Position numbers and translations under genes: made by a program. Of a stretch of DNA of 64,000 nucleotides, positions 55,992 through 64,000 are shown piece after piece (positions within the stretch are counted from its first letter, which is position 1; each line of letters opens with the position of its first letter). Source of the DNA: Massilia sp. W12 (GTDB lineage Bacteria > Pseudomonadota > Gammaproteobacteria > Burkholderiales > Burkholderiaceae_D); contig NZ_CP147776.1 of NCBI RefSeq assembly GCF_037300705.1, positions 1,612,001-1,676,000 of the forward strand, written 5' to 3'. The notes under the pieces were generated by a model, which made no database searches, was not told where the DNA came from, and saw only the letters and a list, made by a program, of their open reading frames with translations.

Positions 55992-56450
55992 ATGCAAATC
56001 GAGATTGATGACTTAAGGCGCCCGCAAGTGCATGCGCTCCTGCAAGAGCATTTGGACAATATGTATGAACTTTCGCCGGCAGAATGCGTGTTTGCGCTTG
56101 ATCTGGCGCGCCTGAAAAGCCCGGATATCACTTTCTGGACCGCCTGGGAAGATGGGATTTTGCTGGGCTGCGGCGCATTAAAGCAACTCGACGCCAGCCA
56201 GGGCGAAATCAAATCCATGCGCACCCCCAAAAACTTGCGCCGGCGCGGCGCCGGGCGTGCGATTCTGGCGCATATCGTGGATCATGCGCGCGCCCGGGGT
56301 TACGCCTGGCTGTATCTGGAAACCGGCACAAACAGCGCATTTGCGCCGGCGCAGCGCTTGTATAAAGCCATGGGTTTTGAGTATTGCGGCCCATTTGCCG
56401 CTTATCAGCCAGATCCGCACAGCGTATTCATGCGCCGCAACTTGTTATGA
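55992..56450 (+). CDS. GNAT-family N-acetyltransferase
   Basis: A 152-residue acetyl-CoA-dependent acetyltransferase. Motif A is MRTPKNLRRRGAGRAILAHI, with the pyrophosphate-binding RRRGAG loop, and motif B is in AQRLYKAMGFEYCGPF. It resembles YsnE/PhnO-like small GNATs. The start is ATG 55992; the open frame begins 23 codons earlier without a ribosome site. The substrate is unknown. Confidence 0.88.
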   Translation: MQIEIDDLRRPQVHALLQEHLDNMYELSPAECVFALDLARLKSPDITFWTAWEDGILLGCGALKQLDASQGEIKSMRTPKNLRRRGAGRAILAHIVDHARARGYAWLYLETGTNSAFAPAQRLYKAMGFEYCGPFAAYQPDPHSVFMRRNLL

Positions 56451-56486
56451 TGTGCAGCCTTTGTCACACCAGCAAGAAAGCACACC

Positions 56487-57263
56487 ATGGGAATCCGACA
56501 ATTCGTCAGCAATTTGAACGCCCTGATTTTCCCGGGCAAACAAGAGACCGCACAGGCCGCGCCCAGTCCATCTGAACAGCTGTGGCGTGAAAATTATGAT
56601 GCGCGTGAAGCGTATTTTGAACGTGCGGTCGGCCCGCTGCCGCCGGATATTTTGAAAATGCTGCATATGGCCGCAGTGTGGCCGGGCGGCGGTTTGTGTG
56701 TGATTCCGGCCCCCAGGCTGGGGCCGGGCATGTGCTTGTACACCACCTTTGGCCTGAGCAATGCAGACATGCCGACCATGTACAAAATGCGCGATCTCAG
56801 CTTGCAGGATGAAGGCGGGGGTGGTAAGCGCGTTTCCGGCACAGTCGAAGTGCGCGAACCCGCGCCCAGGCGCCCGGGTTTTGCCGGCTACGGCTATGAA
56901 ATCTGCATGCTGGCGGCGGAAAATCAAAGCTGGCCGGTCAATTTTCTGCAATGGGCGGTGAATGCGGAAATGAATCAGGATGTGGGCTTTTTGCAAAAAG
57001 TTGAGCAATATCAGGGTTTGACCATCGAATCGATTCTGGTGGCCCCTGGCATGCACATCCATGTCTTGATCGCCAAAGCACAAGCGCCGCTGCCAGATGG
57101 CTGTGCGCTGCCGGCTGGCCGCATGGAGATGCTGGCGGCCTGTGTCATCACGGAAGAAGAAATGCGCTGGTCGCACCAGCATGGGCGCGACGCCTTGCTG
57201 CAGAAATTACAGGCTGCCGGTCTTGGGTATGCCAGCACGCCAGGACGTAAAAGCGTGTTGTAA
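56487..57263 (+). CDS. Suppressor-of-fused (SUFU) domain protein
   Basis: A 258-residue soluble protein whose body matches the SUFU fold pattern: HMAAVWPGGGLCVIPAP, MCLYTTFGLSNADMP, GYGYEICMLAAEN and WPVNFLQWAVN. Bacterial SUFU proteins are frequent immunity or accessory proteins in toxin loci, by published family surveys I recall. Here toxin genes lie on both sides, but no partner is adjacent in the same operon. It ends 11 bases from the convergent ParE-type toxin gene. Confidence 0.75.
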   Translation: MGIRQFVSNLNALIFPGKQETAQAAPSPSEQLWRENYDAREAYFERAVGPLPPDILKMLHMAAVWPGGGLCVIPAPRLGPGMCLYTTFGLSNADMPTMYKMRDLSLQDEGGGGKRVSGTVEVREPAPRRPGFAGYGYEICMLAAENQSWPVNFLQWAVNAEMNQDVGFLQKVEQYQGLTIESILVAPGMHIHVLIAKAQAPLPDGCALPAGRMEMLAACVITEEEMRWSHQHGRDALLQKLQAAGLGYASTPGRKSVL

Positions 57264-57274
57264 GGCCTGCTGCG

Positions 57275-57562
57275 TCACACAAAATCCTCTTCGCGCTGAT
57301 GGCGCCAGGCCAGAATCGTCACGGTTTGCGCGTCGTCAATCTCAAACAGGGCGACATAACCGCCGGCGCCAAAGGAAATCAGCAATTCACGCAGCAAGGG
57401 CGTGTCGGCGGCGGCTTTGCGGCAGGTGAAGGGAAAATCTTCCAGCACGCGCATGGCTTTGCCGATGGCGGCGCGGGCGCGTTTGGCGGCGGTGGCGTCG
57501 CTCTGCAGTAAAAATGCAAACAGGCGCTGCAAATCCGCACGCGCCTGTCTGGTATACCGCAC
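57275..57562 (-). CDS. RelE/ParE-family toxin
   Basis: A 95-residue type II toxin. The ParE pattern is RYTRQARADLQRLFAFL at the start, then PFTCRKAAADTPLLRELLISFGAGGYVALFEI (split PFTCRKA and LRELLISF) and VTILAWRHQREEDF at the end. The annotated start is GTG 57562. A CTG four codons earlier overlaps the antitoxin stop and restores the usual YRVRYT beginning. The antitoxin gene lies directly upstream. The target is likely gyrase or ribosome, undecided. Confidence 0.85.
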   Translation of the reverse strand: MRYTRQARADLQRLFAFLLQSDATAAKRARAAIGKAMRVLEDFPFTCRKAAADTPLLRELLISFGAGGYVALFEIDDAQTVTILAWRHQREEDFV

Positions 57563-57570
57563 CCGGTAGC

Positions 57571-57837
57571 TCAGAGCGCCTCCCCGGATTGCGCCAGCAT
57601 CGCATCCAGTTCTTCCAGCACTTGATCGGCGCTATAGTATTCGTCGCTGGCGCGCGCTTCTTGTGCGGCAGCGATGCCGCGCGCTAAAAACGCTTGTTGC
57701 GCCTGGCGCGCGGCCAAGGCGTTGCGCAAGGCGTTTTCCATAAACAGGGAGAGGGTTTCACCTTCTTGCAACACGTTTTCGACGGCATTGCGCAGCTCTG
57801 GCTCGACCCGCAGTGAGGGCATGGCGGCGGTTTTCAT
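57571..57837 (-). CDS. Antitoxin of the RelE/ParE pair (ribbon-helix-helix type)
   Basis: An 88-residue protein with SLRVEPELRNAVENVLQEGE, a ribbon-helix-helix-like N-terminus resembling YlcI/YnfO proteins, and an acidic C-terminus for toxin binding. The start is ATG 57837, with GGA upstream. The long frame reaching 58047 overlaps the neighbouring methyltransferase gene and is not supported. It is the first gene of the toxin-antitoxin operon and probably autoregulatory. Confidence 0.82.
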   Translation of the reverse strand: MKTAAMPSLRVEPELRNAVENVLQEGETLSLFMENALRNALAARQAQQAFLARGIAAAQEARASDEYYSADQVLEELDAMLAQSGEAL

Positions 57838-57916
57838 TGGAATTCCGTTAATGCGTTGCAGATGCGATGCATTGTAAGCGGGAATCTTGCGCGCTGCAAT
57901 TCGCCGCTCATCCGCA

Positions 57917-59053
57917 TCAGCTTGCGCCCAGTCGCCACAAGCTGCTGACTTCTTGCATGCGTTCGCGGTAAAACGGGTCGTCCGGGTCGCGCCGGTGTTG
58001 CGGCTGCACATCGTGCTTTTCCAGCACCTGCAAGCCGGCTTGCGCAATCCAGTCCAGCAAATCCTGGCGGCTGCGCAGGCGCAAGTGTTCCGCCAGATCC
58101 GACAAAATCAGCCAGGCTTGCCCGCCGGGGCGCAGATGCGCTTTGGCGCCTTGCAAAAAGCCGCGCAACATACGGCTGTCCGGGTCGTAAATCGCCGCTT
58201 CCATGCTGCTGCCGGCCTTGCCCGGCAACCAGGGCGGATTGCAGACCAGCAAATCATAGTCTTGCCCGGACGGAAATAAATCCGCCTCCAGCACACGCCA
58301 GCGGCAGGCGGCGGGCATCAGCTGTTGCAGATTGTCACGCGCACAGGCAAGCGCGCGCGGCGCATTGTCTGTGGCGTCGATTTCAGCAATCCCGCGTTTG
58401 GCCAGGATCACAGACAGCACGCCGCTGCCGGCCCCGACATCCAATGCGCGGGCGCAGCCCGGCGGCAGTGGCGCGCTCAGCAGCAAATCCAGATATTCAT
58501 TGCGCTGCGGCGCAAATACGCCCCAATGCGGCGTCAGGCGCGCGCCATCCAACTGCGCCAGCGCCAAACCCTGGCGCCGCCATTCCCAGGCGCCGATGAT
58601 GCCTTGCAACTCGCGCAGGGAAATCAAACCCGGCAGCTGGGCTTGCCAGTCCGGGCAAGTGGCGTGCAGCGCTGCCTGCACATCCGGCGCGCGCGCGGCC
58701 AGAATCCGCCAATCGGCATCCACTTCCAGCAGCAGCGCGCCCAGCACGCGTGCGCGTTGCGCCTGGCCCATGCGCCATTGGTGAAAGGCTTGCGGCAGGG
58801 CCGGCGGCGTGGCGCCCGGTTTTGGCGCGCTTTTTTTATCCAGGCGGCGCGCCAGCGCTTGCAGCAATTGGCGCGCTTGATGATAGTCGCCGCGCCACAG
58901 CAGGCTGGCGCCCTGGCTGATTGCGCTCATGGCGGCATCCGCCGCCAGATTGTCCGCCGCCAGCTGCAGGCGCGCCGGAGCTTTGCCCTGTTTTGCGCTG
59001 AAGAAAACCGCGCTGCGTGTCTGCGCGCCTTCCTGCCAACTGATGTGCTCCAT
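57917..59053 (-). CDS. Class I SAM-dependent methyltransferase
   Basis: A 378-residue protein. The C-terminal half is a Rossmann methyltransferase with motif I ALDVGAGSGVLSVIL (about residue 208) and NPPW (motif IV), as in N-methylases of RNA or protein such as RsmC and PrmC. The N-terminal 190 residues are a helical region without a recognised family. Its ATG overlaps the stop of the pseudouridine synthase gene (TGATG), so the two are coupled and an rRNA-modification role is plausible. Confidence 0.85.
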   Translation of the reverse strand: MEHISWQEGAQTRSAVFFSAKQGKAPARLQLAADNLAADAAMSAISQGASLLWRGDYHQARQLLQALARRLDKKSAPKPGATPPALPQAFHQWRMGQAQRARVLGALLLEVDADWRILAARAPDVQAALHATCPDWQAQLPGLISLRELQGIIGAWEWRRQGLALAQLDGARLTPHWGVFAPQRNEYLDLLLSAPLPPGCARALDVGAGSGVLSVILAKRGIAEIDATDNAPRALACARDNLQQLMPAACRWRVLEADLFPSGQDYDLLVCNPPWLPGKAGSSMEAAIYDPDSRMLRGFLQGAKAHLRPGGQAWLILSDLAEHLRLRSRQDLLDWIAQAGLQVLEKHDVQPQHRRDPDDPFYRERMQEVSSLWRLGAS

Positions 59054-61107
59054 CAAAACGCCTCGTCTTCACGCAGATAACGCCATTGCCCGATCGGCAA
59101 ATCGCCCAGCGTCACGCGGCCAATGCGGATGCGTTTTAAGGCCAGCACTTTCAAGCCGACCGCTTCACACATGCGGCGGATCTGGCGTTTTTTGCCTTCT
59201 TTCAAAACAAAGCGCAATTGGTCTTCGTTTTGCCATTCCACCCGCGCCGGCAGCAGCGGCTTGCCATCCAATTCCAGGCCATGGCGCAGGCGCTCCAGCT
59301 CTTCCATCGGCAAGCGTTCGCCATGCTCATAGCGCACCCGCACCAGATATTCTTTTTCCGTTTCGCTATCCGCGCCGATCAATTGCCGCGCTACCCGGCC
59401 ATCCTGGGTCAAGACCAGCAAACCGACTGAATCAATATCCAGACGGCCAGCCGGGGCCAGGTTTTTCAACTGGCGCGGGTGGAATTCGTGGCCGGATTGA
59501 CAGCCTTCCCAGCGGTTTTCCGGCAGCACCAGCACCGAGGCCGGCTTGTAATCATCTTCCGCCTGACCGCTGACATAGCCAATCGGCTTGTGCAATAAAA
59601 TCGTCACCAGGCGCGCTTGTTCACTCTTGGCCTGGCGCTCAATCTCGATTTTCTGCTCGCGCGTGACTTTGCTGCCCAGCTCAGAAATCACCTGGCCGTC
59701 CACCCGCACCCAACCTTTGACGATCCATTCATCCGCCTCGCGCCGCGAGCACAGCCCGAGTTCCGACATGCGGCGCGATAAGCGCATGCTGTCCGGCGCG
59801 TCGTCGCTGCTGTCTTTGCGCGGCGTATGCGGCGCATGGCCGCCCTTGGCTTCAACATCGCGCCGCGCGTAGCCTTGCGATGCGTCGCGCTCAGCACGGG
59901 GACGGAAGCCGCCTTCGCGGTTTTCACTGCGTTCGCCGCGTTCAGGACGCGCGCCCCGCTCAGACCAATCACGCCGCTCGCCGCCAAAGCCTTCGCCCTT
60001 GCGTTCAAAACGGCGGCCATCCTGGTTGCCGCCTTCGCGTTCTGCACGGGGACGGAAGCCGCCTTCGCGGTTTTCATTGCGCTCGCCGCGCTCAGGACGC
60101 GCGCCCCGCTCAGACCAATCGCGCCGCTCGCCGCCAAAGCCTTCGCCCTTGCGTTCAAAACGGCGGCCATCCTGGTTGCCGCCTTCGCGTTCTGCACGGG
60201 GACGGAAGCCGCCTTCGCGGTTTTCATTGCGCTCGCCGCGTTCAGGACGCGCGCCCCGCTCAGACCAATCACGCCGCTCGCCGCCAAAGCCTTCGCCCTT
60301 GCGTTCAAAACGGCGGCCATCCTGGTTGCCGCCTTCGCGTTCTGCACGGGGGCGGAAGCCGCCTTCGCGGTTTTCACCGCGCTCGCCGCGCTCAGGACGC
60401 GCGCCCCGCTCAGACCAATCACGCCGCTCGCCGCCAAAGCCTTCGCCCTTGCGTTCAAAACGGCGGCCATCCTGGTTGCCGCCTTCGCGTTCTGCACGGG
60501 GACGGAAGCCGCCTTCGCGGTTTTCACTGCGTTCGCCGCGTTCAGCACGCGCGCCACCATAACCCTCGCCTTTGCGTTCAAAGCGGCGCCCCTCTGATCC
60601 GCCTTCATCCCGCTTGAAGCGCGGCTTGAAGTCGCGTTCAGCGCGTTCGCCTCTGTCACTGCGTTCCGCACGCTCGACCGCATAACCTTCACCTTTGCGC
60701 GCAAAGCGGCGGCCTTCCTGGCTGCCTTCTTCACTTTTCAAGCGCGGCTTGAAACCGTCTTCCCGCCGCTCGCCACGTTCGGCGTCGAAAGCTTCATCCT
60801 TGCGTTCAGAACGCGGCTTGAAACCGCCTTCGGGACGGGCCGCGTCAGCCTTTGGGCGCACCCCCGGCGTCCAGGTATAGCCTGGCGTTGCGCCGCTTGC
60901 CGTCGTGCTTGCGCTCACCGCCTGTTGCGGATAGGGTTTGCGCGGGCCGCCATCCTGATCGGCATAAGGTTTTTTAAAAGGCTTTTTAAAAGCTTTGCCG
61001 CCGGCCTCATCGTCGTGCGGGCGGCGCGTATGGTTGCGGGCGCCGCCGCTGCGGGCGTCTTGCGTGGGCATAGGCGCGGGCGCGCGCTTAAAGCGTGGGG
61101 TTTGCAT
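59053..61107 (-). CDS. RluF-type 23S rRNA pseudouridine synthase with repetitive N-terminal extension
   Basis: A 684-residue protein. The C-terminal 250 residues are a complete pseudouridine synthase: an S4 RNA-binding segment ([20 protein letters not shown]), the catalytic [18 protein letters not shown] with its Asp, and [18 protein letters not shown]. The last motif and [13 protein letters not shown] are RluF-like rather than RluB. The N-terminal 430 residues are low-complexity Arg/Gly/Glu/Asp, mostly a 50-residue unit ([10 protein letters not shown]...[16 protein letters not shown]) repeated four times in full, with degenerate copies on both sides. E. coli RluF is under 300 residues. The start is ATG 61107, with GGA upstream. 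Confidence 0.9.
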   Translation of the reverse strand: MQTPRFKRAPAPMPTQDARSGGARNHTRRPHDDEAGGKAFKKPFKKPYADQDGGPRKPYPQQAVSASTTASGATPGYTWTPGVRPKADAARPEGGFKPRSERKDEAFDAERGERREDGFKPRLKSEEGSQEGRRFARKGEGYAVERAERSDRGERAERDFKPRFKRDEGGSEGRRFERKGEGYGGARAERGERSENREGGFRPRAEREGGNQDGRRFERKGEGFGGERRDWSERGARPERGERGENREGGFRPRAEREGGNQDGRRFERKGEGFGGERRDWSERGARPERGERNENREGGFRPRAEREGGNQDGRRFERKGEGFGGERRDWSERGARPERGERNENREGGFRPRAEREGGNQDGRRFERKGEGFGGERRDWSERGARPERGERSENREGGFRPRAERDASQGYARRDVEAKGGHAPHTPRKDSSDDAPDSMRLSRRMSELGLCSRREADEWIVKGWVRVDGQVISELGSKVTREQKIEIERQAKSEQARLVTILLHKPIGYVSGQAEDDYKPASVLVLPENRWEGCQSGHEFHPRQLKNLAPAGRLDIDSVGLLVLTQDGRVARQLIGADSETEKEYLVRVRYEHGERLPMEELERLRHGLELDGKPLLPARVEWQNEDQLRFVLKEGKKRQIRRMCEAVGLKVLALKRIRIGRVTLGDLPIGQWRYLREDEAF
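59891..60540. repeat. 150-bp tandem repeat inside the pseudouridine synthase gene
   Basis: Unit starts at 59891, 60041, 60191, 60341 and 60491 are exactly 150 bp apart, giving four full units and one partial. Copies differ by only a few substitutions. Degenerate, shorter versions continue to about 60850. The unit length is a multiple of three, so copy-number change keeps the frame. Confidence 0.93.
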
Positions 61108-61127
61108 GGGACTATCCAAAAAAAGGG

Positions 61128-63701
61128 TCAGACTTTGAGCACGCTCAGTAATTCGGTCTCGAATTGCATCTGGTTGCGGCTGTTATTCAAAATCACGCCA
61201 TCAATCAAAAACACATCCTCCACCCGTTCTCCCAAAGTCATGACTTTGGCGGTATGCAGGTTCACCTTGTATTTGTTCATGACATTGGCGATCGAATACA
61301 GCAGACCGGTGCGGTCATTCGCCGAAATCGAGAGCAGCCAATATTGGCCGCGCTCATCAGGGCGCAAATACACGGCGGGGGTGATAGGGAAGTTGCGTGA
61401 CAGGCGCGATAAGCGCGCCTTGGTCGGCGCCGGCAAGGGCGCGTCGGATTGTATCAATTCGCACAACTCATGCTCGATCAGGGTGATGATGTCGCGATAG
61501 CTGTTGGCGAATGTTTGCTCTGTCACTAAAAACGTGTCCAGCGCATAGCCATGACGCGTGGTGTGAATCTTGGCGTCGAGGATACTGAAATTTTTACGGT
61601 CAAAATAACTGCAGATGCGGGCGAATAAATCCTGCTTGTCCTGCGCATACACCGCCACTTGCAAACCCTCGCCGATTGGCGCCAGGCGGCATTTGACCAC
61701 CGGCGCCTCACTGTCGAGTTTGTCATACAGGGTGCGGGTCTGCCAGGCGATGTCAGAGGCGTCATGGCGTAAAAAATACGCCACGTCGAGTTGTTTCCAC
61801 AGCGCGTCATGGGCATGGGCCGGCAAGCCGTACAGGCGCAGCGTTTTGAGCGCTTCTTCCTGGCGGTTTTTCAATTCGTGATCGGTGGAAGGCTGCTCGC
61901 CGCCCAGCACGCGCAGGGTGATGCGGTACAAGTCTTCCAGCAGCTTGCCTTTCCAGGCATTCCACACCTTGGGACTGGTGCCACGGATATCGGCCACTGT
62001 CAGCAAATACAGCGCGGTCAGATGGCGCTCGTCTTTGACGATGGCGGCGAAATTGGCGATCACATCCGGGTCGGATAAATCGCGCTTTTGCGCCACCTGG
62101 CTCATGGTCAGATGGTGTTCCACTAAAAACACCACCAGGCCGGTATCGGCATCCGACAAGCCATGTTCGCGGCAAAACTGTTCCGCATCCGCCATGCCCA
62201 GTTTCGAGTGGTCGCCGCCACGTCCTTTGGCGATATCGTGAAACAAGGCCCCGACATAAATCAGCCAGGCTTGCGGGAAATTCGCCATCAACTGGCTGCA
62301 AAACGGATATTCATGCGCATGTTCGGTCATGGTGAAGCGGCGCACATTGCGCACCACCATCAAGATATGCTGGTCCACCGTATAGACGTGGAATAAATCA
62401 TGCTGCATCTGCCCGATGATGTGGCGGAAACTGGGCAGGTAGCGTCCCAAAATGCCGAATTGATTCATGCGCCGCATGGCGTGGGTGATGCCGCGCGGGG
62501 CTTGCAGAATCTGCAGGAATAATTGCTTGTTCGCCGCATCCTGGCGGAATTCATGGTCGATTTTATGGCGTGCATGCCACATTGCGCGCAGCGTGCGCGC
62601 GCTCATGCCCTTGAGTTCGGGGTGTTGCGAGAGCAATAAAAACACTTCCAGCAAAGCCGAGGGGTGCAGCTGGAACACATCTTCATGCGTGATATCAATC
62701 ACGCCATTATTGTCATTAAAGCGCGCATTGATGGCGATCGTGTTGGCGGCTTGCGGAAACAGCAGGCTTTGCAGACTTTGCAACATGATTGCATTGAGCT
62801 GCGTCACCACGCGTGCGGCCCAGTAATAGCGCTGCATTAAAAATTCACTCGCGCGCCGCCCCTGCATGCCTTCGCCGCTGTCTTGCAGGCCAAAGGTTTT
62901 GGCGATCGCGGTCTGCACATCAAACACCAGGCGGTCTTCGCGCCGTTTGCAATGGATGTGCAGGCGCACCCGGATATCTTTAAAGGCGCGCTCTTTTTCC
63001 ATCAGCTGGCGCGCTTCAACATAGGTGATCAAGCCGCGCTGCGCCAACTCGCGCCAGGAATGCCCCAGCCCTGCCGCCTTGGCGACCCATAAAATCACTT
63101 GCAAATCACGCAAACCGCCCGGGCTTTCTTTGCAATTCGGCTCTAAGCTGAAGGCGGTGTCTTCGTATTTTTGATGGCGCTGCCGCATTTCCATCATCTT
63201 GGCCTGATAAAAGGCTTGCGGGTTCAGGGCGGCGTAAAACAGTTGTTGCATGGCTTGCAGCAGGGCTGCATTGCCGCACACCAGGCGCGCTTCCAATAAG
63301 CTGGTTTGCACCGTGATATCGGCGGCGGCTTCGGTAATGCATTCTTGCGGGGTGCGGATCGAGTGCCCGATATCCAGCCCCAAATCCCACAGACTTTGCA
63401 CCAGGGCTTCCAGCTTTTCTGTCAGCGCAGCGTCAGGCGGGGCTGGCAACAGAATCAGTAAATCGACATCGGAATAGGGAAACAGCTCACCGCGCCCGTA
63501 ACCGCCGACCCCGACCAGGGCCAATTCCGGCGGCAGCGCGCAAGCCTGCCACAGCTGTTGCAAAACCGCGTCCACATTCTGGCGCAGGTGACGCAACAGC
63601 TTTTCCGGTTTGCCATCCTGCTCAAAAGCCGCGATCACGGCCTTGCGATCAGCCTTGATCTGTTCGCGCAGGGTGCTGGTGAGACTGGCGCAGTCTGGCA
63701 T
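61128..63701 (-). CDS. glnD: Bifunctional [protein-PII] uridylyltransferase/uridylyl-removing enzyme
   Basis: An 857-residue nitrogen sensor that modifies PII proteins. The nucleotidyltransferase motif is [19 protein letters not shown] with its catalytic Asp pair (about residues 60-80). The HD hydrolase motif is [14 protein letters not shown] (near residue 500). Two C-terminal ACT domains, the second containing [16 protein letters not shown], sense glutamine. Length fits the family. I chose ATG 63701, 1 base after the map stop; TTG 63749 is unlikely. Confidence 0.96.
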   Translation of the reverse strand: MPDCASLTSTLREQIKADRKAVIAAFEQDGKPEKLLRHLRQNVDAVLQQLWQACALPPELALVGVGGYGRGELFPYSDVDLLILLPAPPDAALTEKLEALVQSLWDLGLDIGHSIRTPQECITEAAADITVQTSLLEARLVCGNAALLQAMQQLFYAALNPQAFYQAKMMEMRQRHQKYEDTAFSLEPNCKESPGGLRDLQVILWVAKAAGLGHSWRELAQRGLITYVEARQLMEKERAFKDIRVRLHIHCKRREDRLVFDVQTAIAKTFGLQDSGEGMQGRRASEFLMQRYYWAARVVTQLNAIMLQSLQSLLFPQAANTIAINARFNDNNGVIDITHEDVFQLHPSALLEVFLLLSQHPELKGMSARTLRAMWHARHKIDHEFRQDAANKQLFLQILQAPRGITHAMRRMNQFGILGRYLPSFRHIIGQMQHDLFHVYTVDQHILMVVRNVRRFTMTEHAHEYPFCSQLMANFPQAWLIYVGALFHDIAKGRGGDHSKLGMADAEQFCREHGLSDADTGLVVFLVEHHLTMSQVAQKRDLSDPDVIANFAAIVKDERHLTALYLLTVADIRGTSPKVWNAWKGKLLEDLYRITLRVLGGEQPSTDHELKNRQEEALKTLRLYGLPAHAHDALWKQLDVAYFLRHDASDIAWQTRTLYDKLDSEAPVVKCRLAPIGEGLQVAVYAQDKQDLFARICSYFDRKNFSILDAKIHTTRHGYALDTFLVTEQTFANSYRDIITLIEHELCELIQSDAPLPAPTKARLSRLSRNFPITPAVYLRPDERGQYWLLSISANDRTGLLYSIANVMNKYKVNLHTAKVMTLGERVEDVFLIDGVILNNSRNQMQFETELLSVLKV

Positions 63702-63702
63702 C

Positions 63703-64000
63703 TCAGGCGGCGGCGGTTTCGGCGGCGGCGTGCTCGACCGGCTTGACAAAAGCCGGCGGCGGCGGGCTGCCCGCTGAGACGGTCAACACTTCGTAGCCGT
63801 GTTCGGTCACCAGCACGGTGTGTTCCCATTGGGCGGACAGGCTGCGGTCGCGGGTTTTGATGGTCCAGCCGTCGCTCATTTCGCGGATCTCACGGCGGCC
63901 GGCGTTGATCATCGGCTCAATCGTGAAAATCATGCCGGCTTGCAGCTTCGGCCCGCTGTTCGGTTTGCCGTAGTGCAGAATTTGCGGCTCTTCATGGAAA
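63703..64000 (-). CDS. map: Methionine aminopeptidase, N-terminal part outside window
   Basis: The last 99 codons of a type I methionine aminopeptidase; the frame is open at the window end. Visible are FHEEPQILHYG, IFTIEPMINAG with a metal-ligand Glu, and SAQWEHTVLVTEHGYEVLT with the C-terminal ligand Glu. The final 20 residues are Pro/Ala-rich beyond the usual end. It removes initiator Met. The map-glnD order is common in betaproteobacteria. Confidence 0.93.
   Translation of the reverse strand, partial: FHEEPQILHYGKPNSGPKLQAGMIFTIEPMINAGRREIREMSDGWTIKTRDRSLSAQWEHTVLVTEHGYEVLTVSAGSPPPPAFVKPVEHAAAETAAA

Noticed and set aside
59891..60540. CRISPR-like regular repeats
   Set aside because: 150-bp unit repeated head to tail without spacers, inside a coding frame; not a CRISPR array.
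59688..60734. Open frames on both strands across the 150-bp repeats
   Set aside because: The repeat unit is GC-rich and a multiple of three, so several frames stay open. Only the minus-strand frame continues into the pseudouridine synthase domain.

Overview
The window looks like a chromosomal segment of a betaproteobacterium, most likely order Burkholderiales and perhaps the Oxalobacteraceae. This is inferred from the housekeeping order (bamE-dapB-exbB-exbD-leuS-lptE-holA-proA, fur, hrcA, nadK, recN, pcm-rhodanese-tolC, glnD-map) and from protein character, not from any search. No rRNA, tRNA, CRISPR array or insertion sequence was recognised.

Region 1 (1-26317, + strand) is the downstream part of a hybrid NRPS-PKS cluster. 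Two NRPS proteins carry five C-A-T modules, the first protein being cut by the window edge. They are followed by one KS-AT-KR-ACP polyketide synthase, a free-standing condensation-domain protein and an ABC-2 exporter pair. My reading of the adenylation pockets gives an order of unknown (perhaps aromatic), D-Asn, Asn, Thr (possibly dehydrated to dehydrobutyrine) and a Val-like residue, then one malonyl extension with ketoreduction. No thioesterase is visible, so the free-standing C protein is a candidate for chain release.

Region 2 (26318-31700, - strand) is a toxin/immunity locus. It holds two tandem, mosaic copies of a Tox-REase-5-type effector (type VI-like N-terminus) with an Imm52-type immunity gene, followed by an ankyrin-repeat protein. 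Each copy has nearly identical flanks around a different, AT-richer core that contains the toxin C-terminus and the immunity N-terminus.

Region 3 (31761-45824) is housekeeping. The minus-strand run bamE, dapB, exbB, exbD, barstar-like, leuS, lptE, holA, proA covers amino-acid synthesis, outer-membrane assembly, translation and replication. Then come fur, a CheY-like receiver, hrcA, a HAD hydrolase, nadK and recN, ending at a strong bidirectional terminator.

Region 4 (45883-54661) holds a small membrane protein, a TetR-controlled RND efflux operon with a well-formed promoter and overlapping operator palindrome, then pcm-like methyltransferase, rhodanese, a TolC-family outer-membrane protein and glyoxalase I.

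Region 5 (54814-57837) is a second accessory patch. It contains a Tse2/Tsi2-like toxin-immunity pair, a decayed beta-propeller fragment, a GNAT acetyltransferase, a SUFU-domain protein and a ParE-type toxin-antitoxin pair.

Region 6 (57917-64000, - strand) returns to housekeeping: map (cut by the window edge), glnD, an RluF-type pseudouridine synthase with a long 150-bp-repeat N-terminal extension, and a methyltransferase. Starts are often placed downstream of the longest open frame where a Shine-Dalgarno sequence, stop/start coupling or family N-terminus supports it.
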